Counted from the stretch's first letter, positions 7,255 through 16,848 are shown. The stretch: 23,200 nucleotides of DNA from Bacteroidota bacterium (GCA_022708585.1 JAKIYJ010000002.1:1-23200); one strand, 5' to 3'. Notes: generated by a model from the sequence alone, not told the origin. Numbers and translations are program-made.

Positions 7255-9051
7255 TTATTTTTCCTGCACTTTTTCTTCAAGAACTTTAATGCCATTTTCA
7301 AATTTTACCTTATAAATAACCTGTCCTTTTGCATCCCAATATATCCACCATCCTGTTTTATATCCATTTTTATAAGATCCCTGTCCTTTTTTCTTCCCAT
7401 TTTGATAGAATTCTATCCATTTTCCTTCTGGTTTTCCTTCTTTTAGTCCCTGTTTTTTGTATATATTTCCGTGTATATCATAAAAAGTCCATTTTCCTGT
7501 TTTAAGTCCATTATCGTACACGCCTGACTCCATTTTTTGCCCATTTATATACCATTGTACCCATTTCTTAATTTTTTTATTATCCTGATAATATCCTTCA
7601 CTGTCTTTTTTGCCATTTTCATAATAAGTAACAGAATATCCATTTTTTAATCCATTTGAATAATATGTTTCATATTTTTTAATTCCATTGGGGTACCATC
7701 CTTCCCATTTACCATCCATAACACCATTTTTAAAGTACCCTCTGTCGCATATTCTGCCATCTTGATACCAGCTTGTCCACAAACCGTCTTCAGCATCATT
7801 TACAAAATATCCTTCTCTTTGTTTTTGGCCAGTTTCAAACCAGGCAGTCCATAATCCTTCTCTTTTTCCATTAATATAGTTGCCTTCACGCCATTTTTCA
7901 CCTGTTTCGTAAAAATATGTCCATTTCCCATTTAATACTCCATTAGTGAAAGAGCCAATACTGCCCTTTAAACCATTTGAATGATAAAAAATCCATATAC
8001 TGTCTTGAATATCATTAATCAGTTTACCTTCCATTTCAAGTTTACCATCCTTGTACCACCATTTTGCATAACCATTTAAAGAATCATTTCTGTAAAAACC
8101 TTCAAATTCCCTGTTCCCGTTCTTATACCATTTAGTACTTCTGCCCTCACGCAAACCTTTAACATAGAAAAATTCTTCTTTTAATGTTCCATCATCATAC
8201 CATTCTTTTTTCTCTCCTTCAATTTTACCATCTTTAACAAAATATTCAGACTCCTTAATTCCGTTTTCATACCAGGAATAGCAAGGTCCATTATTATAAT
8301 TTATTTGTTTCCATTTTTTACCATCTTCATACCATTGAAACCATTCGCCTGATTTTTCATTATTAATATAACTTCCTTCAATAAATTTATTGCCGTTCTC
8401 ATGCCAGATAACCCTTTTTCCATTTAATACTCCTTCATTATACATTGCCTCTTCTTTTACAGTTCCATTTGGAAACATATATACCCATTTACCGTCTTTT
8501 TTCCCATTTTTAACTTCACCCTTGCTTTCAATTTTTCCATCAGCATACCAATGAATTTCTACACCATCTTCAAAATTAATAATAGCAGATTGCTGACCAT
8601 TCTCAAACCAGTAATTCCATTGTCCTGTTTTTACATCTGAGGAATAATTTCCTTCCGACAGTTTATTTTTGTTCTCGTACCAAAAAGTCCATTTTCCATC
8701 TTTCAATCCATTTTTATAAAAAGCTTCAGTTTTGATTTGCCCGTTACTGTGATATTCAACCCATTTTCCTTCCTTAACTCCATTTACATAATTTCCTTCT
8801 TTTTCCTTTAAATTCTTTTCGGGATACCAGTAAACCCATTTATTTACAGGCAAATCATTATCATATTCACCTTCTGCCCACTTTTTGCCATTTTCGTACC
8901 ACCAGGTCCATTTTCCCTGCTTAACGCCATTAATTACTTGTCCTTCTCCTTTTTTAGAACCATTAGCCCAATATTCAGTTTTAACTTCCTGAGCATAAAT
9001 ATAATACGATTGTAATATTAAAAAAATAGATATGTATTTCTTTTTTATCAT
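7255..9051 (-). CDS. Exported MORN-variant (YwqK-type) repeat protein
   Basis: The 598-residue protein has a signal peptide (residues 1-20, ending IYAQ) followed by about 24 tandem units of 20-25 (mostly 24) residues. The unit pattern is NG-x-K-x-GKW-x-x-WY-x-NG-x-K-x-x-EG-x-Y. This is the MORN_2 variant motif typical of Bacteroidota proteins annotated as YwqK-type. Each unit should form a beta-hairpin, so the product is probably an elongated beta-sheet rod in the periplasm or at the cell surface. No catalytic domain is seen. It follows the polyprenyl synthase gene by 27 bp on the same strand and is the last gene of the long minus-strand run. Its stop lies 35 bp from the right end of the MITE-like element. 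The YwqK antitoxin label used in databases is not supported here, because no toxin partner is adjacent. Biological role unknown. Confidence 0.85.
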   Translation of the reverse strand: MIKKKYISIFLILQSYYIYAQEVKTEYWANGSKKGEGQVINGVKQGKWTWWYENGKKWAEGEYDNDLPVNKWVYWYPEKNLKEKEGNYVNGVKEGKWVEYHSNGQIKTEAFYKNGLKDGKWTFWYENKNKLSEGNYSSDVKTGQWNYWFENGQQSAIINFEDGVEIHWYADGKIESKGEVKNGKKDGKWVYMFPNGTVKEEAMYNEGVLNGKRVIWHENGNKFIEGSYINNEKSGEWFQWYEDGKKWKQINYNNGPCYSWYENGIKESEYFVKDGKIEGEKKEWYDDGTLKEEFFYVKGLREGRSTKWYKNGNREFEGFYRNDSLNGYAKWWYKDGKLEMEGKLINDIQDSIWIFYHSNGLKGSIGSFTNGVLNGKWTYFYETGEKWREGNYINGKREGLWTAWFETGQKQREGYFVNDAEDGLWTSWYQDGRICDRGYFKNGVMDGKWEGWYPNGIKKYETYYSNGLKNGYSVTYYENGKKDSEGYYQDNKKIKKWVQWYINGQKMESGVYDNGLKTGKWTFYDIHGNIYKKQGLKEGKPEGKWIEFYQNGKKKGQGSYKNGYKTGWWIYWDAKGQVIYKVKFENGIKVLEEKVQEK

Positions 9052-9078
9052 ATTTTTAAATAAAGTTACTTATTCAGT

Positions 9079-10050
9079 TTAATGATACCGAACGGTATTA
9101 TAAAGTACAAGTTCTTCTAATAATTGTCTATATTCATTATTTTCAAAATATTTTTCAAGAATATTCAATGCCTTATTCTGATAATGTTCAATTTGCCGTT
9201 TAGAATAAGCAATTCCATCACTATTATTAACAATATCAATAACTTTTTCAATTTTTTCAGATTTTTTACTTTTTAAAACATTTAAAATATTATCTCTTTC
9301 AATCGGTGAAATATTATTTAACATATAGATTAACGGGAGTGTGAATTTTTGTTCTTTTATATCAGTGCCAGAGGGTTTTCCTGCATTGATATTTTTTTCA
9401 TAATCCAGTATGTCATCTTTAATTTGAAAAGCTATTCCAACATTTTCACCGAACTCATACAACATATTAACAATATTATTGTCAGCGCCACCCGATGTAG
9501 ATCCTGCGGCACAGCAGGCGCCCATAAGTGACCCTGTTTTTTTTCTTATTATTTCAAAATAAACATCTTCGGTTATATCCATCAATAATGATTTTTCTAA
9601 TTGCAACAGTTCTCCTTCGCTCATTTCATAGCCAGCCCTTATAAAAAAAGGTATAATATTAATATCGTTATTTTTTATTCCAAGCAACATTCCCTTTGAA
9701 ACAAGGTAATCTCCTGTAAGTATTGCAATTTTGTTATTCCATGTTGCATTCACAGTATTACCACCTCTTCGCTCTCTGGAATTATCAACAACATCATCGT
9801 GCAACAGGGACGCAGTATGCAACAGTTCTACCATAGCAGCCGCCCTGTATGTAGAATCTTTCACTGTTCCAGACACAGCAGCTGACAAAATCACAAGCAT
9901 AGGCCTCACTTGTTTCCCTTTATCTTTATTCAAATATTCAAATATCTTGTCTAACAGAGGCACTTCACTCTTGATAAAATCTGATAATATCCTTTCATAG
10001 TTTTCAAAATGTTCCCCTATCGAATCTTTTATTTCATCAAGTTTTACCAT
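9079..10050 (-). CDS. All-trans polyprenyl diphosphate synthase, probably long-chain
   Basis: This 323-residue prenyltransferase condenses isopentenyl diphosphate onto an allylic primer. It carries the substrate-binding GKQVRP (residues 45-50), the first Asp-rich motif DDVVD at 85-89 followed by RERRGG, the KTGSL segment at 171-175, and the second Asp-rich motif DDILD at 212-216. The residues four and five positions before the first motif are Ser and Ala. Short-chain enzymes usually have bulky aromatic residues there that stop elongation, so a long-chain product such as the menaquinone side chain is inferred; the exact length cannot be read. It lies upstream of the MORN-repeat gene and 175 bp downstream of the second trkH. 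Confidence 0.93.
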   Translation of the reverse strand: MVKLDEIKDSIGEHFENYERILSDFIKSEVPLLDKIFEYLNKDKGKQVRPMLVILSAAVSGTVKDSTYRAAAMVELLHTASLLHDDVVDNSRERRGGNTVNATWNNKIAILTGDYLVSKGMLLGIKNNDINIIPFFIRAGYEMSEGELLQLEKSLLMDITEDVYFEIIRKKTGSLMGACCAAGSTSGGADNNIVNMLYEFGENVGIAFQIKDDILDYEKNINAGKPSGTDIKEQKFTLPLIYMLNNISPIERDNILNVLKSKKSEKIEKVIDIVNNSDGIAYSKRQIEHYQNKALNILEKYFENNEYRQLLEELVLYNTVRYH

Positions 10051-10069
10051 ATAATTATTTTAAAATCTT

Positions 10070-10077
10070 CAAATTTA
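10070..10077 (-). promoter_or_regulatory. Candidate -7 box of the polyprenyl synthase gene
   Basis: The minus strand reads TAAATTTG here, matching the Bacteroidota -7 consensus TANNTTTG, about 20 bases before the ATG at 10050. No clear TTTG is seen 19 bp upstream, so the call rests on one box and its position. Confidence 0.3.
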
Positions 10078-10189
10078 CTCAATTTGAATAAATTATTATA
10101 CTCTATTGATTATTTTTTTTAGATACTAAACAAATAATCATTTTACTCTATAAAAAATTATTGTATTGTTAAAAAATTATTATACTCAT

Positions 10190-10220
10190 AAAAAGAGGAA
10201 ACAGATTTTATTTATTTCCT
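10190..10220 (-). terminator. Possible intrinsic terminator after the distal trkH gene
   Basis: On the minus strand, 5 bases after the trkH stop, AGGAAA and TTTCCT form a 6-bp stem with a 13-base AT-rich loop, followed at once by CTTTTT. The stem is short, so termination may be weak. The position between trkH and the polyprenyl synthase gene fits the end of the trk unit. Confidence 0.4.
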
Positions 10221-10225
10221 ATTTG

Positions 10226-11686
10226 TTATTTTTTCCAGAAACCAGGAGAAAAGACAACGAGGAAGGAGAAAAATTCGAGTCTTCCCATTAGCATTAAAGC
10301 AGATAATGTCCATTTACTAACATATGGCAGATGAGCATAATTACCAATTCCACCAGTAGAGCCTAAACCAGGGCCAATTCCACCCATACATGAGGCTACA
10401 GAACCGCAAGAGTCAACCAGATCGAGTCCAAAAGACACCAGAATAAAAACTCCTATAGCAAAAGTAGACATATATATAACAAATAAAGCGAGAATATTCA
10501 TAATAACATCACGTTGGACCACCTTACCCATATATTTAACAGGCAACCAGGCATTAGGATGAATTAATTTAAAGAAAATACTGCGGACATTTTTAAATAA
10601 AATAATATGGCGCATACATTTCAAACTGCCAGTAGTAGAGCCAGTCATTCCACCAGAAAACATAAGCAAAAAAAGTAAAAACCATAAATAAGAGGGCCAG
10701 GTCATATAATCATTAGAAATAAAACCAGTACAGGTAACAATGCTAACAACCTGGAATAATGAATTACGAAAAGATTTTTCGAAATTTAAATTGTTAGTTA
10801 AAAAAAGTCCAATAGCAATAAAAAATGCAGAAAAGAACAATATACATAAATAAAACAAGAATTCTTCATTTTTATAGACTTTACTGAATTGTCCTTTAAT
10901 AAAAAAATAATGTAAAGCGAAGTTAGTACCTCCAAGCATCATAAAAAAAATAACAACATACTGAATAAAAGGGGAATATTGAACAAAACTTGTGTTTTTA
11001 GGAGAAAAACCAGCAGTTGCAATTGTGCAGAAAGAATGGGATACAGCATCATAAAGGGGCATACCTCCAACTTTGAGTAATATTATTTCCAGTACTGTTA
11101 ACCCGATATAAATGCCCAAGAAGCGTCTTGCAACAATAATAATACGAGGATGTAATTTATCTTTGGTAAGTCCAGGAGCTTCAGCCTGTAATATATTCAT
11201 ACCGCCGAAACCAAAGAAAGGCAATATGGCAACTGCCAGAACTATAATACCCATTCCTCCCATCCAGCAAGTAAGGCTTCTCCAATATAATAAACCTTTA
11301 GGTATGACTTCAATATCTTTTAATATTGAAGCACCAGTTGTAGAAAAACCCGACATAGTTTCAAAAAAAGCATCAGTATATGAAGGAATATAACCACTGA
11401 TGAAATAAGGTAAAGCACCAAAAGCAGAAATAATTATCCATATCAATGCAACTATCAGATAACTTTCTTTTTTAGAGACATCATTTGGATTTGCTTTACG
11501 GTTAATAAACCAAAATAAGAAACCTGTACAAAGAATAATCAAACCTGATAAAAGTAGAGGTTTAAAATCGTCACCCTGGAAATACAGGGAAACTGGGAGA
11601 CAGGACAATACAAATAAACCCTCTATAACAAGTAATATACCGGTTACCTTAACAATAATATTCCAATTTAATCTGGCTAATTGCAT
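10226..11686 (-). CDS. trkH: TrkH-family potassium uptake channel subunit (distal copy)
   Basis: This 486-residue multi-pass inner-membrane protein passes K+ with the ring protein TrkA. All four pore loops of the TrkH/Ktr superfamily carry their filter glycine: TTGAS (116-120), ATAGFS (223-228), TCTGF (318-322) and GGIGPG (435-440). The gate region in the third repeat reads GGMTGSTTGSLKCMR (345-359), differing from the GG-rich form in the partner protein (SGSSGGGIKIMR). Length is normal. It lies 17 bp after the other trkH gene and ends in the shared FWKK tail. It appears intact and functional; being the more divergent in the gate loop, it may differ in gating or ion preference (inference). 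Confidence 0.92.
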   Translation of the reverse strand: MQLARLNWNIIVKVTGILLVIEGLFVLSCLPVSLYFQGDDFKPLLLSGLIILCTGFLFWFINRKANPNDVSKKESYLIVALIWIIISAFGALPYFISGYIPSYTDAFFETMSGFSTTGASILKDIEVIPKGLLYWRSLTCWMGGMGIIVLAVAILPFFGFGGMNILQAEAPGLTKDKLHPRIIIVARRFLGIYIGLTVLEIILLKVGGMPLYDAVSHSFCTIATAGFSPKNTSFVQYSPFIQYVVIFFMMLGGTNFALHYFFIKGQFSKVYKNEEFLFYLCILFFSAFFIAIGLFLTNNLNFEKSFRNSLFQVVSIVTCTGFISNDYMTWPSYLWFLLFLLMFSGGMTGSTTGSLKCMRHIILFKNVRSIFFKLIHPNAWLPVKYMGKVVQRDVIMNILALFVIYMSTFAIGVFILVSFGLDLVDSCGSVASCMGGIGPGLGSTGGIGNYAHLPYVSKWTLSALMLMGRLEFFSFLVVFSPGFWKK

Positions 11687-11703
11687 TTATTGATATTAAT
11701 TAA

Positions 11704-13170
11704 TCATTTTTTCCAGAAAGAAGGGAAAAATAAAATAAATACAGTAAAGAATTCCAATCTTCCTATAAACATTAAAGCACACATAATCCATTTACCGGCA
11801 ACAGGTAAAGTATCATAAACAGGTAAAGATCCCGGATAACCTAAACCTGGTCCAATATTTCCAATTGCTGACGCAGCAATTCCAATAGCGCTTTTAAAAT
11901 CCATTCCAATTAAAGATATAAGAAAAGAGCCTATTGCAAAAGAAATAAGATAAATAAAACAATATGCGAGTACATTATAAATTATATCCTGATTAATAAT
12001 TTTGCCATCTATACGAACTCCAAAAACGGCATTAGGGTTTACAATATTTTTAATTGAATTTGAAGTATTTTTTAATAGAATCATTTGTCGCATTATTTTA
12101 ATTCCACCGCCTGAAGAACCGGAGCAACTACCAATAAGCATAAGAAAAAACAATATAAGCCATAATGGAGGAATCCATAAAGTATAATCAGCCACAACAT
12201 AGCCTGTTGTAGATATAAAAGAAGTAACTTGAAATAATGCTTCTCTTATAGCAGTTTTGATTTCATAGCCTTGTACCAAAACAAGTACAGAAGAAATAAT
12301 CATGGAAACAAAACAAACAATAAAGAAATAATATCGTAATTCCTGACTTTTAAAAAGGCTGGAAGGCTTAGCAGTTAATGCTTTTACAATCAATGGAAAA
12401 TTTGCACCTGCAATAAACATAAAAAAAACAATTATATATTGAAGTTGTGGGCTAAAATAAGAGATATTATTATTATGAGTAGAGAATCCACCGGTAGAAA
12501 GTGTTGTAAAAGCGTGGCAGACAGCATCGAAACTGTCCATACCTCCCAATTTATAAACTACTGCTGTGACAATAGTAAGTAAAGTGTAGACAATCCATAT
12601 TTTTCTAATACTTTTAATAAAAGTTTTTCCGGGTTTTTCAGAAGTAATATCAAGTATATCGGAGCTCATCACTTTCAAGCCTCCTGTTCCAAGCACAGGA
12701 ATAAGTGAAATAATGAGCATAACAAAGCCCATACCTCCAAGCCATTGTGACAAGCTACGCCATAATAATATACCAGGAGTAAGAGATTCTACATCTCTAA
12801 ATACAGTAGCACCTGTTGCAGTTAATCCAGAGACGCTTTCGAATACAGCATCAGAGACATCAGAAATAGAACTGCTAAATAAATATGGTAATGTACCGGC
12901 AAAAATAATAGCAATCCAACCAAAGGTAACTATCAGATATGCTTCTTTGTTTGAAATTATATCATTTTCCTTAATATTTCCGGCCATAATTCTAACAAAT
13001 AAACCGGTAACAACAGTAATCAAGGCAGAAACCACGATAGACCATATTTCAGTATCATTAAACAATAAAGCAAGGGGTATGCAAAGAGCCATAAACAAGC
13101 CAAAGACCACGAGCATGGCTCCAATAAATCTAAATACAAGTTTAATATTTATTTTGAGTGGTTTAAACAT
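11704..13170 (-). CDS. trkH: TrkH-family potassium uptake channel subunit (proximal copy)
   Basis: This 488-residue paralogue of the next gene has the same fold. The four pore loops are ATGAT (118-122), STGGFS (225-230), STTGY (320-324) and IGNIGPG (436-442). The gate loop GSCSGSSGGGIKIMR (347-361) is close to the canonical TrkH form. It sits 19 bp after trkA, so it is the copy most tightly placed with the regulatory subunit. Both copies share the WRSL-x-x-W-x-GGMG segment, NPNA, and the MGRLEFF/IGRLEFF C-terminal motif, but most other positions differ, so the duplication is old or the second copy was acquired separately. Confidence 0.93.
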   Translation of the reverse strand: MFKPLKINIKLVFRFIGAMLVVFGLFMALCIPLALLFNDTEIWSIVVSALITVVTGLFVRIMAGNIKENDIISNKEAYLIVTFGWIAIIFAGTLPYLFSSSISDVSDAVFESVSGLTATGATVFRDVESLTPGILLWRSLSQWLGGMGFVMLIISLIPVLGTGGLKVMSSDILDITSEKPGKTFIKSIRKIWIVYTLLTIVTAVVYKLGGMDSFDAVCHAFTTLSTGGFSTHNNNISYFSPQLQYIIVFFMFIAGANFPLIVKALTAKPSSLFKSQELRYYFFIVCFVSMIISSVLVLVQGYEIKTAIREALFQVTSFISTTGYVVADYTLWIPPLWLILFFLMLIGSCSGSSGGGIKIMRQMILLKNTSNSIKNIVNPNAVFGVRIDGKIINQDIIYNVLAYCFIYLISFAIGSFLISLIGMDFKSAIGIAASAIGNIGPGLGYPGSLPVYDTLPVAGKWIMCALMFIGRLEFFTVFILFFPSFWKK

Positions 13171-13189
13171 TGTATGGATTCAGGAAAAA

Positions 13190-14530
13190 TCAGCGAAACA
13201 GTTTTTCCACTTTTTTAATAGCCTGTGGTAAAGAGAAAACAACAACGTGGTCATTTTCCTTAATTTGCAGGTCTCCAACTGCAATTAGGGCTTCCTTGCC
13301 TCTAACGACACCACCAATAATAGCTTCACCTGGTAAATCAATTTTTTTAATAGGTTTTTTAGTAACATAAGCTCCTTTTTTAACAACAAATTCAAGAACT
13401 TCAGCGTCAACATCGTTAAGACATTTAATAGACTGTACTTCGGCACGCATGGTAAACCTTGATATGTAACTGGCAGTAATCAATTTTTTATTAATGAAAG
13501 TATCCAAGCCAATATTTTGAGCAATATCAAGATAGTCTATATTTTCGATAAGAGGGATAATTTTTTTAACACCAAATCTTTTAGCAAGTAAGGAAGTAAG
13601 GATATTAGTTTCTGAATCATCGGTAACAGCTATAAAAGCATCAGTATCATTAATTCCTTCTTCTGTAAGTAAATTAATATTACGAGCATCGCCATGAATA
13701 ACAAGTGTATTTTTGAGCATACCAACCAGTTCATCACAACGTTCCTTATCGTTTTCAAATATTTTAACATTATAATTCTTTTCAAGTTCCATAGCAGCCT
13801 TTTTACCAATTTTACTGCCACCAACAATCATAATATTGTTCACGGCAATTTTTTGTTTTCCTGCCAATTTTAATAGTTCATCAATTCCGTCAGGTTTTGT
13901 TATAACATAAGCGAGGTCGCCGACTTCAAAAGTATCATTTCCTTTTGGGATAATAGTATTACCATTACGATGAATAGCAACAGCTCTAAAGCTTAACGAT
14001 GGGTTTTCCTTTGCAATATCATCGAGAGTTTTACCTTTAACAAGAGCATTCTCATCGAGTTTAAAAAGGAATAAAAACAGTTTACCTTCTGAAAACTCAA
14101 AAATTTCAGTAGCGGCAGTTTGTTTAATAAGTTTTATAATTTCATAGGCAGCAATTCTTTCGGGATAAACCATAGCATCAATACCAAGGGTTTTAAAGAG
14201 TTCTTTGCTTTCAGAAGATAAATATTCAATATTTGAAATTCTGGCTATTGTTCTTCGAGCCCCAAGTTTTTTAGCAAGAATAGAAGAAATAATATTTACT
14301 TTTTCGTCATGAACAACCGATATAAAAAGATCTGTTTTACTTACTCTGGCATTTTTAAGGTTTTCAAGAGATGTAGCTTCTCCTGTAACAAACATAATAT
14401 CGGCATTGGATTCAACCATTTTTAGAAGTTCTTCATTTGTACCAATAATAGTAATGTTATGATTTTCGCTGGTTAGTAATTTTGCAAGATGCAGCCCAAC
14501 TTCTCCGTCTCCTGCTATCACTATATTCAT
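13190..14530 (-). CDS. trkA: Trk system potassium uptake regulatory protein TrkA
   Basis: The 446-residue cytosolic subunit has two tandem RCK units. The first Rossmann nucleotide-binding motif is GDGEVG (residues 7-12), with a TrkA-C domain at about 145-225. The second is GGSKIG (237-242), with another TrkA-C domain at about 365-446. In the family, NAD(H) or ATP/ADP binding gates the TrkH channel. Length matches E. coli-type TrkA. It is first of the trkA-trkH-trkH unit, with 19- and 17-bp gaps, and is 55 bp after hflX. The strong TACCTTTG box in that gap suggests its own promoter in addition to read-through. Confidence 0.96.
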   Translation of the reverse strand: MNIVIAGDGEVGLHLAKLLTSENHNITIIGTNEELLKMVESNADIMFVTGEATSLENLKNARVSKTDLFISVVHDEKVNIISSILAKKLGARRTIARISNIEYLSSESKELFKTLGIDAMVYPERIAAYEIIKLIKQTAATEIFEFSEGKLFLFLFKLDENALVKGKTLDDIAKENPSLSFRAVAIHRNGNTIIPKGNDTFEVGDLAYVITKPDGIDELLKLAGKQKIAVNNIMIVGGSKIGKKAAMELEKNYNVKIFENDKERCDELVGMLKNTLVIHGDARNINLLTEEGINDTDAFIAVTDDSETNILTSLLAKRFGVKKIIPLIENIDYLDIAQNIGLDTFINKKLITASYISRFTMRAEVQSIKCLNDVDAEVLEFVVKKGAYVTKKPIKKIDLPGEAIIGGVVRGKEALIAVGDLQIKENDHVVVFSLPQAIKKVEKLFR

Positions 14531-14558
14531 AATATTGAAAAATTAAAATTTTGGAGGG

Positions 14559-14585
14559 CAAAGGTAAATAAAATTTTAAATTCAA
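14559..14585 (-). promoter_or_regulatory. Candidate promoter of the trkA-trkH-trkH unit
   Basis: The minus strand reads TACCTTTG at 14566-14559, an exact match to the Bacteroidota -7 consensus in one of its commonest forms, followed by CCC. A TTG lies 16 bp upstream (14585-14583), slightly closer than usual and just outside the hflX stop codon. Transcription would start about 25 bases before the trkA ATG. Confidence 0.5.
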
Positions 14586-15758
14586 CTAATACAAAAAATT
14601 ATCATAAGGGTATCTCGTTATATAAATATTTTTTACCATTTCATATAGAATATCATTAAGTTTGTCTATATTTATTTTTTTAAGTGCAGATATACATATA
14701 GCTTTTGTTTGTTTTTTAGCAATCCAGGAATTTTCAATATTTATTATTTTTTGTAATTCTGAATTATTTATTTCTTTATAGTCAAAATTATTATATGTAT
14801 CAATTTTATTAAAAACCATTATAACAGATTTTTCGGCAGGGTCAATTTCTCCAAGTAAATTATTAACGACATCAATCTGTTCAATAAATTTGGGGTGTGA
14901 AATATCAACCACATGAATAATGACATCTGATTCTCTTATTTCATCAAGAGTTGATTTGAAAGATTCTATTAAATGATGAGGTAATTTTCTTATAAAGCCA
15001 ACTGTATCGGATAATAGAAATGACAAATTTTTTATTACTATTTTTCTTACAGTAGTATCAAGAGTTGCAAACAGTTTATCTTCGACAGGAACTGATGATT
15101 TACTCAATAAATTCATAAGAGTTGATTTACCAACATTAGTATAACCAACTATTGCGACTCTCACAAGATTTCCTCTATTTCCTCTTTGAGTAATTTTTTG
15201 TTTATCAATTTCAACAAGTTTTTCTTTCAGCAATGCTATACGATTTCGGATTACTCTTCTATCGGTTTCAATTTCCTTTTCGCCTGGTCCTTTTAATCCT
15301 ATACCGCCCTTTTGTTTAGATAAATGTGTCCACATTCCAGCAAGACGAGGCAAAAGATATTGGTATTGAGCAAGTTCAACCTGAGTACGAGCATAAGAAG
15401 TCCTTGCCCTTTGGGCAAATATATCGAGAATAAGATTTGTCCTGTCTATTACCCTGCATTCAAGTTCTTTTTCCAGATTTCTAAATTGTGCAGGGTTTAA
15501 TTCATCATCAAATATAACAATATCAATATTTTCAGATTTAATATAAGTTTTAATCTCCTCTGTTTTTCCTTTACCTATATACGTTCTTGCATCTGGTTTA
15601 TCTATTTTTTGTATAAAACGTCTTTTTGTTTTACCACCTGCTGTATCTACCAATAATTCAAGTTCATCAAGGTATTCAGAAACAACATTTTCATCCTGTC
15701 CCTTTAAAATCACTCCTATCAATACTGCCTTTTCTTTATCAGGAGTTGTAATAATCAT
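14586..15758 (-). CDS. hflX: Ribosome-associated GTPase HflX
   Basis: This 390-residue GTPase splits or rescues stalled ribosomes, notably after stress. It has the N-terminal HflX domain (YIGKGKTEEI; DDELNPAQFRNLE; RTNLILDIFAQRARTS), the Gly-rich linker (GGIGLKGPGEKEIETDRR, about 151-168), and the GTP-binding core with G1 GYTNVGKST (205-213), G3 DTVG (251-254), G4 NKID (317-320) and G5-like SALKK. Everything needed for GTP hydrolysis looks intact. It starts 9 bp after trpS. Confidence 0.97.
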   Translation of the reverse strand: MIITTPDKEKAVLIGVILKGQDENVVSEYLDELELLVDTAGGKTKRRFIQKIDKPDARTYIGKGKTEEIKTYIKSENIDIVIFDDELNPAQFRNLEKELECRVIDRTNLILDIFAQRARTSYARTQVELAQYQYLLPRLAGMWTHLSKQKGGIGLKGPGEKEIETDRRVIRNRIALLKEKLVEIDKQKITQRGNRGNLVRVAIVGYTNVGKSTLMNLLSKSSVPVEDKLFATLDTTVRKIVIKNLSFLLSDTVGFIRKLPHHLIESFKSTLDEIRESDVIIHVVDISHPKFIEQIDVVNNLLGEIDPAEKSVIMVFNKIDTYNNFDYKEINNSELQKIINIENSWIAKKQTKAICISALKKINIDKLNDILYEMVKNIYITRYPYDNFLY

Positions 15759-15767
15759 CTGAGATAT

Positions 15768-16763
15768 TTATATTTCGCTTAAACCAATAATTGAACGGAT
15801 TTCTTTCATAGTATTGTTTGCACTTGCATGTGCTTTGTCTGTTCCTTCTTTTAAAATCCTGTTTAAATACGCATCATCCGAAGAAATACTAATAATCTTT
15901 TCACGTATTTGTTCTGTAAAAGTAATAATATCTTCGGCTAACTGTTTTTTCATTTCACTGTATTTTATTTCACATTGATTGTATTTTTCTTGAAAATAAT
16001 CATAAACCTCGACTTTTGAAACTGCTTTCATAATAATAAAAAGATTTTCAACTGCCTGTGTTTTAGGCTGATTTTTTTTAACAGGTCCTGTATCAGTAAC
16101 CGCTCTCATCACCTTTTTTCTCACAGTATCAGGTGAATCCGAGAGATATATGGAATTGTCACGGTTTTCAGATTTCCCCATTTTTGTGCTTCCATCGAGA
16201 CCAGGTATTTTAACTGATTGAGAGCCGAAATTATAAGAAAATGGTTCAGGGAAAAAATCAACATTATACATTTTATTAAATCGATTAGCAAAGTTACGAG
16301 TCATTTCAAGATGTTGTTCCTGGTCTTTGCCTACAGGCACTTTTGTAGCTTTATGAATTAATATATCAGCAGCCATAAGAGTAGGATAAGTGAGCAAACC
16401 TGCATTTATATTTTCTTCCTGTTTTCTTGCTTTTTCTTTAAAGGATGTACATCTTGTCAATTCACCAAGATATGCATTCATATTCAATATAAGATAAAGT
16501 TCAGCGGTTTCAGGTAAAGAACTTTGCACATATAATGCAGCAGCTTCGGGATCTAAACCACAAGCAAGATATTCAACAAGAATATTTTTAACATTTTCTT
16601 TTAAATTAGAAGCCCCAGACTGTGTTGTAAGTGCATGATAATCAGCTATGAAGAAAAAACAGTTATGTTCATATTGCATTCTTACAAAATTCTGGACAGC
16701 TCCAAGATAATTACCAAGGTGCAGTCTACCAGTTGGTCTAATACCGCTAACTACCGTTTCCAT
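15768..16763 (-). CDS. trpS: Tryptophanyl-tRNA synthetase
   Basis: This 331-residue class I aminoacyl-tRNA synthetase charges tRNA-Trp. The HIGH-type signature is HLGN (15-18, inside SGIRPTGRLHLGNYLGA) and the KMSKS-type loop is KMGKS (194-198). The GKDQEQHLEMTR segment typical of TrpS follows the mid-domain. Length is normal. It is followed by hflX after 9 bp and preceded by the TMTC-like gene with 85 bp between. A minus-strand TAATTTTG at 16775-16768 lies too close to the ATG to be a standard promoter. Confidence 0.97.
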   Translation of the reverse strand: METVVSGIRPTGRLHLGNYLGAVQNFVRMQYEHNCFFFIADYHALTTQSGASNLKENVKNILVEYLACGLDPEAAALYVQSSLPETAELYLILNMNAYLGELTRCTSFKEKARKQEENINAGLLTYPTLMAADILIHKATKVPVGKDQEQHLEMTRNFANRFNKMYNVDFFPEPFSYNFGSQSVKIPGLDGSTKMGKSENRDNSIYLSDSPDTVRKKVMRAVTDTGPVKKNQPKTQAVENLFIIMKAVSKVEVYDYFQEKYNQCEIKYSEMKKQLAEDIITFTEQIREKIISISSDDAYLNRILKEGTDKAHASANNTMKEIRSIIGLSEI

Positions 16764-16848
16764 AATGCAAAATTAATAAAAGTATTTATAGTTTTACGAT
16801 TTATTATTGAAAATGGCAAATGTTTGCCTGATTATATCAATAAAAAAA

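Noticed and set aside
7255..9051. YwqK antitoxin role for the MORN-repeat protein
   Set aside because: It has a signal peptide and no toxin-like neighbour; the database name is not evidence of function.
12713..13231. 172-codon open frame on the plus strand opposite trkH
   Set aside because: It lies fully antisense to trkH with its clear pore motifs, and its peptide shows no recognisable domain. It is a shadow frame.
16768..16775. Minus-strand TAATTTTG as the trpS promoter
   Set aside because: It ends 5 bases before the ATG and has no TTTG at the right distance, so it would give almost no leader.
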